A DNA stretch of 64,000 nt, taken from NCBI RefSeq assembly GCF_016909495.1, contig NZ_JAFBFW010000001.1, forward strand, positions 434,001 through 498,000, read 5' to 3'. The notes beneath the pieces were generated by a model. The model was not told the origin of the DNA. It searched no databases and saw nothing but the letters and a program-made list of their open reading frames with translations. Source of the DNA: Pantoea coffeiphila (GTDB lineage Bacteria > Pseudomonadota > Gammaproteobacteria > Enterobacterales > Enterobacteriaceae). Below, in pieces: positions 1-8,164 of the stretch. The position numbers and the translations under genes were made by a program. How positions within the stretch are numbered: the stretch's first letter is position 1; every line of letters begins with the position of its first letter.

Positions 1-561
1 CAGAGTCAGCTGCAGAGCGGACCGGAATTTGCCCAGCGCCTGGAGCAGCGGTTGAGCGAGCACTTTGCCCGCCCGCAGCCGCAGATCAAACTGCAGCCGG
101 TAGCCGTTCAGCAAACCAGCAGCGCACTGCCATCGCTGACCGGCGATACCGGCTGGCTGAACGGTGAACCCCTCACTCCTGATTCGCTCAAGGGTAAAGT
201 GGTACTGATTGATTTCTGGACGTTTGACTGCATTAACTGCCAGCACACTTTGCCGCACGTACGCGACTGGGCCAATAAATACCAGAGCCAGGGGCTGGTG
301 GTGGTGGGCGTTCATACCCCTGAGTATCCCTGGGAGCGCGATGCGCAGACGGTTTCCGCTGCTATCGCCCGCTGGAAACTGCCCTACGCCGTGGTCACCG
401 ATAACAACTATGCCATCTGGAACCGCTTCGGTAATCAGTACTGGCCCGCACACTACATTTTTGATGCCATGGGCCAGTTGCGCTATACCGCCTTTGGCGA
501 AGGTGATTACGAACAGCAGGAACAGGTTATACAACAGCTGTTAAGCGAAGCACGTAGCTGA
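1..561 (+). CDS. Thioredoxin-like (TlpA/DipZ C-terminal type) protein, 5' truncated by window edge
   Basis: The reading frame is open from base 1 and ends at TGA 559-561, so the true start lies upstream. The visible part contains a redoxin-fold domain: a strand ending in VVLIDFW, then a CINC active-site pair, then a second strand giving VVVGVHTPEYPWE and a cis-proline-like WPAHYIFD segment. This layout matches extracytoplasmic thiol-disulfide proteins such as the C-terminal domain of DipZ or TlpA/ResA, which reduce or oxidise exported proteins. Whether a membrane DsbD/CcdA-like domain precedes it cannot be seen. The first 50 or so residues seen are linker-like (Gln/Pro-rich). The family call is secure; the precise partner is unknown. 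Confidence 0.8.
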   Translation, partial: QSQLQSGPEFAQRLEQRLSEHFARPQPQIKLQPVAVQQTSSALPSLTGDTGWLNGEPLTPDSLKGKVVLIDFWTFDCINCQHTLPHVRDWANKYQSQGLVVVGVHTPEYPWERDAQTVSAAIARWKLPYAVVTDNNYAIWNRFGNQYWPAHYIFDAMGQLRYTAFGEGDYEQQEQVIQQLLSEARS

Positions 562-628
562 TGAGGTCAGCGGCCAGAGGCATCGGCGAAATGATGTCTC
601 TGGCACCGACATGGCCTTTCCGAGAACG

Positions 629-2047
629 CTAACCCGTTACAATGGACTTGGGCTCCAGAAAGGATTCGAGTCCAAAAATACCAAATTCTCGCCCGATACC
701 GGACTGCTTAACGCCCCCAAACGGGGCCAGAAGTTCAGGGATAATGCGATTGATCAGCACGCTGCCCGCCTGAAGGTGCCGGGAAATGTGTAACGCGCTT
801 TCTGTGTTGGAGGTAAACACATACGCCTGAAGTCCGTAGAGCGAGTCGTTGGCAATACGGATGGCATCGCCCCGATCGCTATAGCTGATGATGGACAGTA
901 CCGGGCCAAAAATCTCTTCACGGGCGATATCCATCTGGTTTTCCACCTTTGCAAAAACCGTCGGCCTGACAAAGAAGCCCTTTTCCAATCCGTCCGGTCG
1001 CCCCTCGCCGCCCACGATAATCTCCGCGCCCTGTTCAATGCCCAGGCGAATGTAGCGCTGGATACGATCGTACTGGCTCCGGTTAGCCAGAGGGCCGATC
1101 TCCGTCGCCGGATCGTCCGGCAGCCCCGTTTTCAACGTGGAAACATGCAATCGGACCCGCGTGATAACGTCTTCTAAGAGCGACTCTGGCACCAGAAGCC
1201 GCGACCCGGCAACGCAGGCCTGTCCGTTATTGAGAAATGCAGCGTTTATCGCCAGCGGAATCGCAACGTCAAGATCGGCATCATCCAGCAGAATCGAAGC
1301 GGATTTTCCCGTCAGTCCAAGCGTGACGCGTTTTAGTGTTTCAGTGGCCGTACGGGCAATGTTTTTACCGGTGGCCGTTGAACCGGTAAAGGAGATTCTG
1401 GCAATCAGCGGATGTCGGCAGATTTCATCGCCAACATCATCGCCATTGCCCAGCAGAATGTTAAACACCCCATCGGGCAGACCGGCCTCGTGCAGCGCCT
1501 CCGCCAGCACCTGCGTCTGCATCGCCCCCAGTTCACTGGGTTTAATCACCGATGCACAGCCCGCAGCCAGCGAAAAGGCCAGCTTGCTGCATACCGAGCC
1601 CGTCACGCTGTTCCACGGTGCGATAAGTGCCGACACGCCAACAGGCTCCATGACCACCGTTGCCGCACCGATTTTCTTCGTAAAGGGGTAATTCTGTAAT
1701 GTATCCGCAGCATCGGAAAAGCACTGCGAAGCATACTGACTGACCCAGCGTGAACGAGAAAGCGGCCCGCCATATTCCTCAATAGTGGCCTGCTGAAGAT
1801 CTGCCGTCCGGCGTAAAACGGCAGATTTGAGCGCCATCAGCATCTCAACACGATCCTTTCGGGAGGTTTCCCGTAGTCGGTTTTGCGCCTGTGATGCGGC
1901 AATAATCGCCCGTCGGGCATCATTGCGATCCGCCAGACGCACGCGGCCAATAACCTTTTCGTTTGCCGGATTAATACTCTCAATTTCCTTGCTGCCGCTG
2001 ACCGCAACAAATTTACCGCCTATATAGGCCTTGTCGATATACCACAT
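629..2047 (-). CDS. NAD(P)-dependent aldehyde dehydrogenase family protein with altered general base
   Basis: A 472-residue protein covering the whole ALDH fold: N-terminal oligomerisation segment, the APWN motif of the active site, the cofactor loop FTGSTATG, the nucleophile in GQACVAG (Cys278) and the C-terminal EEIFGPVLS and GGVKQSG blocks. The strongly conserved ELGGK motif is instead GLTGK: Gly244 occupies the place of the general-base Glu (spacing 244 to 278 equals the usual 268 to 302). This could mean loss of hydrolysis, a specialised subfamily, or decay, although the rest of the frame is intact. The gene is divergent from the LysR gene at 2157 and is a likely target of it. The substrate is unknown. 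Confidence 0.9.
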   Translation of the reverse strand: MWYIDKAYIGGKFVAVSGSKEIESINPANEKVIGRVRLADRNDARRAIIAASQAQNRLRETSRKDRVEMLMALKSAVLRRTADLQQATIEEYGGPLSRSRWVSQYASQCFSDAADTLQNYPFTKKIGAATVVMEPVGVSALIAPWNSVTGSVCSKLAFSLAAGCASVIKPSELGAMQTQVLAEALHEAGLPDGVFNILLGNGDDVGDEICRHPLIARISFTGSTATGKNIARTATETLKRVTLGLTGKSASILLDDADLDVAIPLAINAAFLNNGQACVAGSRLLVPESLLEDVITRVRLHVSTLKTGLPDDPATEIGPLANRSQYDRIQRYIRLGIEQGAEIIVGGEGRPDGLEKGFFVRPTVFAKVENQMDIAREEIFGPVLSIISYSDRGDAIRIANDSLYGLQAYVFTSNTESALHISRHLQAGSVLINRIIPELLAPFGGVKQSGIGREFGIFGLESFLEPKSIVTG

Positions 2048-2156
2048 GGCATGGCTCCTGTTCTGTCTTCATGGGGAGGAAGAATGGAGTGTATCGACGA
2101 CTTATTGTTTTGATAATATAGTTAATCAGGCATGAAGAATCCCGGAAATCGAACCA

Positions 2157-3053
2157 ATGTCCAGAGATGTGACAGACTTGAATGTGGTACTGGCCGTGGC
2201 CAGGCGGCGGGGATTTCGCGCGGCGGCGCTGGAGCTGTCGATGTCAACCACGGCGGTGAGCAATACCGTCGCCGGACTGGAATCCCGGCTGGGCATCAGA
2301 TTGTTTCACCGCACCACCCGCAGCGTTTCACTGACGGATGCAGGCAAGCAGTTTGTCGAACGGATTGCTCCCGCCGTGGCCGAGATCCAGCAGGCGATGG
2401 AAGAAGCCAGCGGCCGAAGCCTGTCGCCGTCGGGTACGTTAAGGATTAACTGTGCGCTGGGTGCCGCACTGATGATTTTTACACCGATTCTGCATCGCTA
2501 TTTGCAACGCTATCCGGAAATGACGTTGGATATCGTTACCGATGGACGGATGGTGGATGTTATCGGTGAAGGATTTGATGCCGGAATACGGTCAAGCCAT
2601 AGCGTGCCGCAGGATATGATCCGGGTGCCGATTTCCGGTGAAATCCCGCTGGCAGTGGTGGCTTCTGCAGCTTATTTCGATCGCCATCCCCCGCCGCAAA
2701 GGCCGGAAGATCTGATGCATCATCAATGCATTCGCGGACGCCTGCCCGGCGGGCTGCCTTCTGGCTGGCAGTTTCATCGTCAAGGGGAACTCTTCACGCT
2801 GCATGTGCCTGGTCCGCTGATCCTTGATTCCCCGCAGCTGATGCTTTCCGCCGTACGGCATGATTCAGGCATTGCGCAGATCCCGCGCTGGTATATCGAA
2901 AATGAGCTGCGCAACGGCGAGCTGGTTAGCGTGTTGTCTCCATGGCTACAGCCGATGCCCGGTCTGTCACTTTACTATGCAGGAAGACACCATATTCCAG
3001 TCGCGCTTCGAGCGTTGATTGACCTTATACAGGAAGTGAATGCGAGGGATTGA
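2157..3053 (+). CDS. LysR-family transcriptional regulator
   Basis: A 298-residue protein with an N-terminal winged helix-turn-helix (about residues 5-65, including AAALELSMSTTAVSNTVAGLE and LFHRTTRSVSLTDAG) followed by a LysR substrate-binding domain. It is transcribed away from the aldehyde dehydrogenase with 109 bp between the starts, the classical arrangement in which a LysR protein activates its divergent neighbour. The inducer cannot be read from the sequence. The ATG at 2157 places the HTH at the usual distance from the N-terminus. Confidence 0.9.
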   Translation: MSRDVTDLNVVLAVARRRGFRAAALELSMSTTAVSNTVAGLESRLGIRLFHRTTRSVSLTDAGKQFVERIAPAVAEIQQAMEEASGRSLSPSGTLRINCALGAALMIFTPILHRYLQRYPEMTLDIVTDGRMVDVIGEGFDAGIRSSHSVPQDMIRVPISGEIPLAVVASAAYFDRHPPPQRPEDLMHHQCIRGRLPGGLPSGWQFHRQGELFTLHVPGPLILDSPQLMLSAVRHDSGIAQIPRWYIENELRNGELVSVLSPWLQPMPGLSLYYAGRHHIPVALRALIDLIQEVNARD

Positions 3054-3149
3054 GCGTTTGGCGAGCCAAAGTGAGCGAAACGATGAGATCGGTCTTGCTA
3101 TGCTTAACGGCATGATTTGACTGAATGAAATCAGCTCACGGAGAAAATA

Positions 3150-4022
3150 ATGACTCAGCTTACCTGGCAGGCACCGGCCATTAACCGCAAAAAAATCGGC
3201 GACATGCTGGTGACAATGCTCAGCGACGGATATCTGGACGTGTCGTTTGAACTCCTTTCCGGCATCGACGGTTCGCGGGCAGAAGCGCTGTTAGAGCGAC
3301 GCGGTGCGCCAGCCGTGCCGCGTATCAATATCAACGTTTACGTTATCCAGACGGCCGGACGTACCATTCTGATCGACAGCGGTGCCGGTGGCGTTAACGG
3401 CTGGGGCGGGCGACTGCCGGTGGCGCTGGCCGCTGCGGGCATCGACCCGCTGCAGATTGATACCGTTTTGCTGACGCACGCCCATCCCGATCATATCGGT
3501 GGCCTGGCCGGTCCGCTACAAACGCCTCTTTTCCGCAACGTACAGCAGCTGTTTGTGCATGAAAAAGAGCTGGCTTTCTGGCGGGATGAAAATCGCTATG
3601 CCAGCGTGCCGGACGCCCAGCGCCCGTTTATCGATCTGGCAAGAAACGCCTTTAATGCCTACGACGATCGGCTGGTGCCGTTCCGTCAGGAAGCGATTTT
3701 GCCAGGTATTCAGGCAGTTCCTCTGTTTGGTCACACGCCGGGCCACAGTGGTTATTTACTGGGAGATGAGCGCGAATCGCTGCTGATTTGGGGAGATATT
3801 GTGCATTTTCCTCATATTCAGATTGCCCAGCCGGAGGTGACTATTGCCTTCGACAGCGATCCGGCTTCAGCATCGGCGGTGCGTCATCAGCTGCTTGACC
3901 GCGCGGCCAGTGATAATTTGTCGGTCAGCGGAATGCATTTTAATCTGCCCACAACCGGTAAAGTAAAACGTGACGGCGCAACATTTGCGCTGGACTACGA
4001 CCTCTGGTCGCCAGCGATCTGA
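3150..4022 (+). CDS. Metallo-beta-lactamase-fold hydrolase
   Basis: A 290-residue protein with the HxHxDH metal motif (HAHPDH, residues 110-115), a downstream metal histidine in GHTPGHSGY, the bridging Asp in IWGDIVH and a late His in SGMHFN, so a di-zinc site is intact. The upstream ILIDSGAG strand is also typical. There is no signal peptide, so a cytoplasmic enzyme is expected. The family includes lactonases, glyoxalase II and other esterases; nothing here fixes the substrate. A good Shine-Dalgarno (ACGGAG, 3137-3142) precedes the ATG. The AraC gene follows 88 bp downstream. Confidence 0.88.
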   Translation: MTQLTWQAPAINRKKIGDMLVTMLSDGYLDVSFELLSGIDGSRAEALLERRGAPAVPRININVYVIQTAGRTILIDSGAGGVNGWGGRLPVALAAAGIDPLQIDTVLLTHAHPDHIGGLAGPLQTPLFRNVQQLFVHEKELAFWRDENRYASVPDAQRPFIDLARNAFNAYDDRLVPFRQEAILPGIQAVPLFGHTPGHSGYLLGDERESLLIWGDIVHFPHIQIAQPEVTIAFDSDPASASAVRHQLLDRAASDNLSVSGMHFNLPTTGKVKRDGATFALDYDLWSPAI

Positions 4023-4110
4023 GGTTAAAACACGATGAAAGCACAGGCCGCTTGAGAAAACAGACCCGGGCGGCATATAGTAAAAACTCCATTTCCCTTT
4101 TGACGGTCCT

Positions 4111-4947
4111 ATGCAGGTTTCTGAAACCCATGATACTGAGGTGCAGCATTTGCTTCACCAGCTGCTCCAGCTTGCGCGCTCTCAGTCGCCGTTGCCCTGC
4201 GTTTGTCTGCGCGCGGTGAAAACCCATCAGGTAAAACGCTTTGAGGCGGAAGTAGCGACCTTCTCTTTTCCACTTCAGGGCACTTTCAGCTACCGGGAAA
4301 ACGGTGACTGGGTAACCGTACACCCCGGTGAGATGCTGGTCGTCCCGAATGCCAGAAGTCTGGACATCGAATATGCACCCTGCAAAGACAGCGGAGAATT
4401 TGTTGCGCTGAGCCTGTCGCTGGCGGAGGAACAGCTGGAGGCCGCGCGGCTGCTGCTTGCCGACCCCGCGCAACAGGACATTGGCGATGTGGTTGCCGTG
4501 TCCGTCGGCGATCTGCTTGCACCGCTTAAGCGCTGGGTAAAGGCGATGACTGGCGGTATACGCCCCCTTTCTCTTCATGCCATGGTCGAAGTGGTGCTGA
4601 TGCTTTATGCCATGGGCTGCCACGGATTGCTGCGCGCACGAGATCCTGGCCTGGCAATGAAGATTCGCCGAATGGTAGCAAAAGATCCTGCCCATTTATG
4701 GCATGCCGCTGAAATAGAACAGCAGCTGGGTTTTAGTGGCGCCACGCTGCGCCGCCGTCTGGCCGCTGAATCCACCAGCCTGCGGGCGATTATTATCGAG
4801 GCCCGCGTGGCAGAAGCGCTGCGTTTGTTGATGTCCTCCGATCTTCCGGTAAAAACGGTGGCGGGCCGCGTCGGCTACAGTTCCGTGACCAGCTTTAGTA
4901 GACAGTTCAGCGATCGATACGGCATTGAACCCTCGGGATTCCGCTAA
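4111..4947 (+). CDS. AraC-family transcriptional regulator
   Basis: A 278-residue protein with an N-terminal cupin-like sensor (about 25-110, ATFSFPLQGTFSYRENGDW, HPGEMLVV) and a C-terminal double HTH. The second helix-turn-helix shows the AraC signature VKTVAGRVGYSSVTSFSRQFSDRYGIEPSGFR at the extreme C-terminus, so it stops a few residues earlier than many relatives. It probably regulates the adjacent metallo-hydrolase or itself; the ligand is unknown. Confidence 0.88.
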   Translation: MQVSETHDTEVQHLLHQLLQLARSQSPLPCVCLRAVKTHQVKRFEAEVATFSFPLQGTFSYRENGDWVTVHPGEMLVVPNARSLDIEYAPCKDSGEFVALSLSLAEEQLEAARLLLADPAQQDIGDVVAVSVGDLLAPLKRWVKAMTGGIRPLSLHAMVEVVLMLYAMGCHGLLRARDPGLAMKIRRMVAKDPAHLWHAAEIEQQLGFSGATLRRRLAAESTSLRAIIIEARVAEALRLLMSSDLPVKTVAGRVGYSSVTSFSRQFSDRYGIEPSGFR

Positions 4948-5061
4948 TTCAGATTCGCATTCTGTTCACGGGATCGCGACGATAAAACCGCAGCCGCCCT
5001 TCACAATCTAACCTGATGATAAATATGAATAATTATAAAAATGATCTCTCGGATCGTTTTC

Positions 5062-5093
5062 TAACTTTATATAATAGGCATTATATAAAGTCA
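5062..5093. repeat. rox/lox-like recombination site
   Basis: Two 14-bp inverted arms, TAACTTTATATAAT and ATTATATAAAGTCA, flank the 4-bp core AGGC. Read from memory against phage D6 rox (the site of Dre recombinase), the left arm matches at 13 of 14 positions and the right arm at 12 of 14, with the same 14-4-14 geometry. Viewed as loxP (13-8-13) the arms match at 10/13 and 9/13. The core is asymmetric, as required for directionality. It lies 0.87 kb upstream of a Cre/Dre-like recombinase gene. I see no second copy in the window. Confidence 0.7.
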
Positions 5094-5213
5094 GGATCTG
5101 GGATCAAAATTCCGTTATCATACGATCCGCTGCGGAACCGGACTTTACCGTACGCCTGGGTGCCTGATTTTTACCGGGCTGTAACCGGGCAATTCTACAG
5201 TTAAAAATGGCGT

Positions 5214-5270
5214 CGCTACGTGAAAGATTGCGCATAATCCCTCTGCCGATTCGGCAGAATTCACGTAGCG
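5214..5270. promoter_or_regulatory. Nested palindrome upstream of the b561-recombinase operon
   Basis: A perfect 11-bp inverted repeat (CGCTACGTGAA at 5214-5224, TTCACGTAGCG at 5260-5270) encloses a second near-perfect palindrome (TCTGCCGA-T-TCGGCAGA, 5242-5258). It ends about 95 bp before the cytochrome b561 start. It could be an operator for a dimeric repressor, an accessory site for the recombinase, or an upstream terminator; no T-tract follows. Confidence 0.5.
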
Positions 5271-5366
5271 CGATCGATGGTAATGACAGGCGATTTATTC
5301 AGCAAATATGACAGAATTCATCCAATACCTGCCCTCTTTTCTCCCCGCGAACCCGGAAGGTGCAGC

Positions 5367-5963
5367 ATGAAAGACCCCAATCGTACCGGCCGCCAGTGGA
5401 TGGACACGCCCGAACGTTACGGCCTGGTCACCCGCATCCTGCACTGGGGAATGGCCTACCTGCTTCTCTGGCAGTTGATCATGGCGTTGAGCTGGAAGGC
5501 GTTCAACCCTTCAGAAACGGTCGAAAACATCGCCCGGTTCGGCCCCGATCATGGCACGGTCGGCCTGCTGACTATCGCGCTCGTCGTCGTGCGTGCCGCA
5601 TGGGGGTTCACCAACAGGCACCGCCGCCCGCCCCGTTCATCGGGATGGATGGGCACCGCCGCCCACGCCGCTCACCTGATGCTGTATGCCCTGATGTTTA
5701 TCATCCCGGCGATTGCTCTTCTGCGCGTGTACGGCAGCGGAGAGGGATGGAGCCCCTGGGGGCTGCCCCTCATTCCGGAAACCGGAACGGAAATCGGCTG
5801 GATGATCGCACCGGCCAATGCGCTTCACGCTCTGCTGGCATGGGTGCTCTGCGGCATCATGGCCATGCATATTCTGGCGGCGCTTTACCATCGGTTCGTT
5901 CTGCGTGACGGTACCTTTGACCGGATGGCCGGGCTTAAGTCGTCACCGGAAGGCAGAGAGTAA
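5367..5963 (+). CDS. Cytochrome b561-family membrane protein
   Basis: A 198-residue integral membrane protein of the prokaryotic cytochrome b561 / Ni-Fe hydrogenase b-subunit superfamily. It has four hydrophobic helices and histidines in helix positions typical for haem b (ILHWGMAYLLLWQ near residue 20, then AHAAHLMLYAL, NALHALLAWVL and AMHILAALYHR). It probably passes electrons between quinol and a periplasmic partner. I chose ATG 5367, preceded by GGAAGG at 5355-5360; an in-frame ATG at 5277 would add a polar 30-residue extension without a good ribosome site. Only 2 bp separate its stop from the recombinase gene, so they are probably co-transcribed. Confidence 0.85.
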   Translation: MKDPNRTGRQWMDTPERYGLVTRILHWGMAYLLLWQLIMALSWKAFNPSETVENIARFGPDHGTVGLLTIALVVVRAAWGFTNRHRRPPRSSGWMGTAAHAAHLMLYALMFIIPAIALLRVYGSGEGWSPWGLPLIPETGTEIGWMIAPANALHALLAWVLCGIMAMHILAALYHRFVLRDGTFDRMAGLKSSPEGRE

Positions 5964-5965
5964 AA

Positions 5966-6997
5966 ATGACAAAAGCCATTCAGAATCAGTCCTTTTTTCT
6001 TTCTTCAACAGCTGGCGATGCGATGCGAACAACGCTTGAAGAATTCGTCGAAGACAAAGATGCCTTCTCGCCAAACACCTGGCGGCAGTTGCTCAGCGTG
6101 ATGCGCATTTGCTATCGCTGGGCGGAAGAACATGGTCGAACGTTTTTCCCAATCTCCCCTGCCGATCTGCGTGACTACCTGTCCTGGCTACAGAGCAGCG
6201 GTCGGTCTTCTTCAACTATTGCCAGCCACGCCGCGCTGATCGCTATGCTGCATCGTAATGCCGGTCTGGTATCTCCCGGCACTTCGCCGCTGGTGTTTCG
6301 CACCCTCAAAAAGATTAACCGCAGTGCGGTCGTCAGCGGCGAACGCACCGGCCAGGCCGTGCCTTTTCGGCTGAGCGATCTTTCCCGGCTGGATGCACGC
6401 TGGGCAGGATCGGACAGACTGCAGCAGGTCCGTGACCTGGCTTTTTTGCATCTGGCCTACAATACCCTGCTGCGCGTTAGCGAACTTTCCCGCCTGCGGG
6501 TGGGTGATATCAGCCGGACGGAGGATGGACGAATTATTCTGGACGTGGCGTGGACCAAAACCATTGTTCAGACCGGCGGCCTGATTAAAGCGCTGAGCAG
6601 CCACTCCTCGCAGCGCCTGACGGAATGGCTGATGATTTCCGGGCTGGCAGCCGAACCGGATGCTTATCTGTTCTGCCCCGTTCATCGTTCTAATTCGGCC
6701 AGAATCAACAACGCCAGGCCGTTAACGCTCCCGGCGCTGGAAAATATTTTTTTGCAGGCGTGGCGCGAGGTGGGCCCGGCTACGCCCGCAAAGAAAAATA
6801 AAGGTCGCTATCAGGGATGGAGCGGACACAGTGCCCGCGTCGGGGCCGCGCAGGATATGGCCCGGCAGGGCTATTCCGTTCCGCAAATTATGCAGGAAGG
6901 CACGTGGAAAAAACCGGAAACCCTGATGCGTTATATCCGTAATGTCGATGCACACAAAGGTGCGATGGTTGATTTTATGGAGAACGGGTTTAACTAA
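5966..6997 (+). CDS. Cre/Dre-type tyrosine site-specific recombinase
   Basis: A 343-residue tyrosine recombinase, the length of phage P1 Cre (343) and D6 Dre (342). Core-binding segment: AFSPNTWRQLLSVMRICYRWA then WFPISP-like FFPISPADLRDYL. Catalytic domain: AYNTLLRVSELSRLRVGDISR (Arg170), WTKT (Lys198), GHSARVGAAQDMAR (His288, Arg291), GTWKKPETLMRYIRN (Trp314, Tyr323). These match Cre Arg173, Lys201, His289, Arg292, Trp315 and Tyr324 almost position for position. Several stretches (GERTGQA, HRSN-ARI, GTWKKPETLMRY) look nearer to Dre than to Cre from memory. A matching rox-like site lies upstream. Likely roles are resolution of multimers of a large circular replicon or excision of an element. 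Confidence 0.92.
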   Translation: MTKAIQNQSFFLSSTAGDAMRTTLEEFVEDKDAFSPNTWRQLLSVMRICYRWAEEHGRTFFPISPADLRDYLSWLQSSGRSSSTIASHAALIAMLHRNAGLVSPGTSPLVFRTLKKINRSAVVSGERTGQAVPFRLSDLSRLDARWAGSDRLQQVRDLAFLHLAYNTLLRVSELSRLRVGDISRTEDGRIILDVAWTKTIVQTGGLIKALSSHSSQRLTEWLMISGLAAEPDAYLFCPVHRSNSARINNARPLTLPALENIFLQAWREVGPATPAKKNKGRYQGWSGHSARVGAAQDMARQGYSVPQIMQEGTWKKPETLMRYIRNVDAHKGAMVDFMENGFN

Positions 6998-7130
6998 ACC
7001 TGCGCCAATATCAGCAATGTTACATCCACAAAATAATCTCTGAAGGTGCCTCCAGAAATTTACTAGCCAATCGGAAACACGCCTGGCGCTGATGTAGAGT
7101 TTTATATTTCAACAGCCAGCGACCAGGACG

Positions 7131-8078
7131 ATGACACGGACGACATCCGTTCCGCATGATGCGGTATTTAAAACATTCCTTAGCCATCCAGATACGGCGC
7201 GAGACTTTATCGCGCTGCACCTGCCTGAGCAAATTTACGCGCTTTGCGATCTCAGCACCTTAAAGCTGGAATCAGGCAGCTTTGTTGAAGAAAACCTGCG
7301 CGCTTTTTACAGCGATGTGCTTTACAGCGTACAAACCACCTCCGGTCAGGGCTATATTCATATCCTGATTGAACATCAATCCTCACCCGACAGGCATATG
7401 GCATTCAGACTGATGCGCTATGCCATCGCGGCAATGCAGCGCCACCTTGATGCTGGCCACAGCCGTCTTCCGCTGGTGATTCCATTTCTGTTTTATAACG
7501 GCAGGCGAAGCCCTTACCCTTACTCGACCAACTGGCTGCAGGAATTCTACGATCCTGGCATGGCGGAAAAACTGTATCGCGAAGATTTTCCCCTAATTGA
7601 TGTTACGGTAATCCCCGACGACGACATTATGCACCACCGCAGCATGGCCGCATTGACACTGTTGCAGAAACATATCCACCAGCGCGATCTGACAGAATTA
7701 CTCGATCGGCTTTGCACCGTCTTAATTGCAGGCTATCTCACAGGACAGCAGTTAGTTTCGCTGATAAACTACCTGGTGCAGACAGGGGAAGCCCCGGATG
7801 CGTCTGCTTTCGTACGGAAACTGGCACAAAGGATGCCTCAGCATAAGGACGGACTGATGACTATTGCCCAACAGCTTGAACAGATTGGCGTTAAGAAAGG
7901 TATCAAGAAAGGTCTTAAGAAAGGCATTCTCCTTGGTGAAGAGCAGGGAGTGATTAAAGGTAAGCGTGAAGCCGCACTGACCATTGCCCGCTCACTTCTT
8001 ACCCGTGGTATGGATGCTGACTCAGTTCTTGCCGTCACCGGACTGATGGCAGAGGATCTGGAGAAATTACCTCACTGA
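7131..8078 (+). CDS. Rpn-family recombination-promoting nuclease / PD-(D/E)XK transposase-like protein (YhgA-like)
   Basis: A 315-residue protein opening with PHDAVFKTFLSHPDTARDFIALHLP, the hallmark of the RpnA-E (YhgA/transposase_31) family. The PD-(D/E)XK core is visible as YSDVLYSV (Asp) and YIHILIEHQSS (Glu-x-Gln). These proteins are DNA endonucleases linked to RecA-independent recombination and, in E. coli, to antiphage toxicity. The C-terminal tail carries a tandem KKG heptad-like run (GVKKGIKKGLKKGILLG) typical of the variable end of the family. It lies directly after the Cre-like gene; a hairpin follows the stop. The start ATG 7131 gives the canonical N-terminus. Confidence 0.9.
   Translation: MTRTTSVPHDAVFKTFLSHPDTARDFIALHLPEQIYALCDLSTLKLESGSFVEENLRAFYSDVLYSVQTTSGQGYIHILIEHQSSPDRHMAFRLMRYAIAAMQRHLDAGHSRLPLVIPFLFYNGRRSPYPYSTNWLQEFYDPGMAEKLYREDFPLIDVTVIPDDDIMHHRSMAALTLLQKHIHQRDLTELLDRLCTVLIAGYLTGQQLVSLINYLVQTGEAPDASAFVRKLAQRMPQHKDGLMTIAQQLEQIGVKKGIKKGLKKGILLGEEQGVIKGKREAALTIARSLLTRGMDADSVLAVTGLMAEDLEKLPH
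7857..8078 (+). CDS. Putative internal small protein (RpnS-like intragenic antitoxin) in the Rpn gene
   Basis: An in-frame ATG at 7857 (Met243 of the large protein) is preceded by AAGGA at 7845-7849 with 7-nt spacing, a textbook ribosome site in the middle of a coding sequence. It would produce a 73-residue protein comprising the C-terminal KKG-repeat domain. In E. coli, Rpn toxins are known to be blocked by such separately translated C-terminal products. The ribosome site is seen; the translation and function are inferred. Confidence 0.5.
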   Translation: MTIAQQLEQIGVKKGIKKGLKKGILLGEEQGVIKGKREAALTIARSLLTRGMDADSVLAVTGLMAEDLEKLPH

Positions 8079-8083
8079 TTTTG

Positions 8084-8103
8084 CTGCCGTCTGATGACGG
8101 CAG
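8084..8103 (+). terminator. Hairpin after the Rpn gene
   Basis: An 8-bp perfect stem (CTGCCGTC / GACGGCAG) with a 4-nt loop starts 5 bp after the stop. The following TTATATA is a weak U-tract, so termination may be partial. Confidence 0.55.
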
Positions 8104-8164
8104 TTATATACTGTAGCCCGCAAGTTTGCATTCTGCAGATGATTTCACTCAGGGCTGAACGGTT

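Larger units (their letters stand above)
4948..5366. other. 419-bp gene-free, partly AT-rich stretch with two palindromic structures
   Basis: No convincing gene lies here. The stretch holds the rox-like 32-bp site (5062-5093) and the nested palindrome (5214-5270), each listed separately. Base composition drops sharply around 5010-5100, compared with the GC-rich coding sequence on both sides. A 62-codon ORF across 5016-5204 reads straight through the palindrome and is not supported. Confidence 0.6.

Noticed and set aside
3940..4695. 251-codon minus-strand ORF
   Set aside because: It is antisense to the AraC gene and shows no domain; codon-position bias supports the plus-strand gene.
5016..5204. 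62-codon ORF upstream of the cytochrome b561 gene
   Set aside because: It reads through the rox-like palindrome and AT-rich DNA, has no Shine-Dalgarno and no recognisable domain, so it is probably chance.
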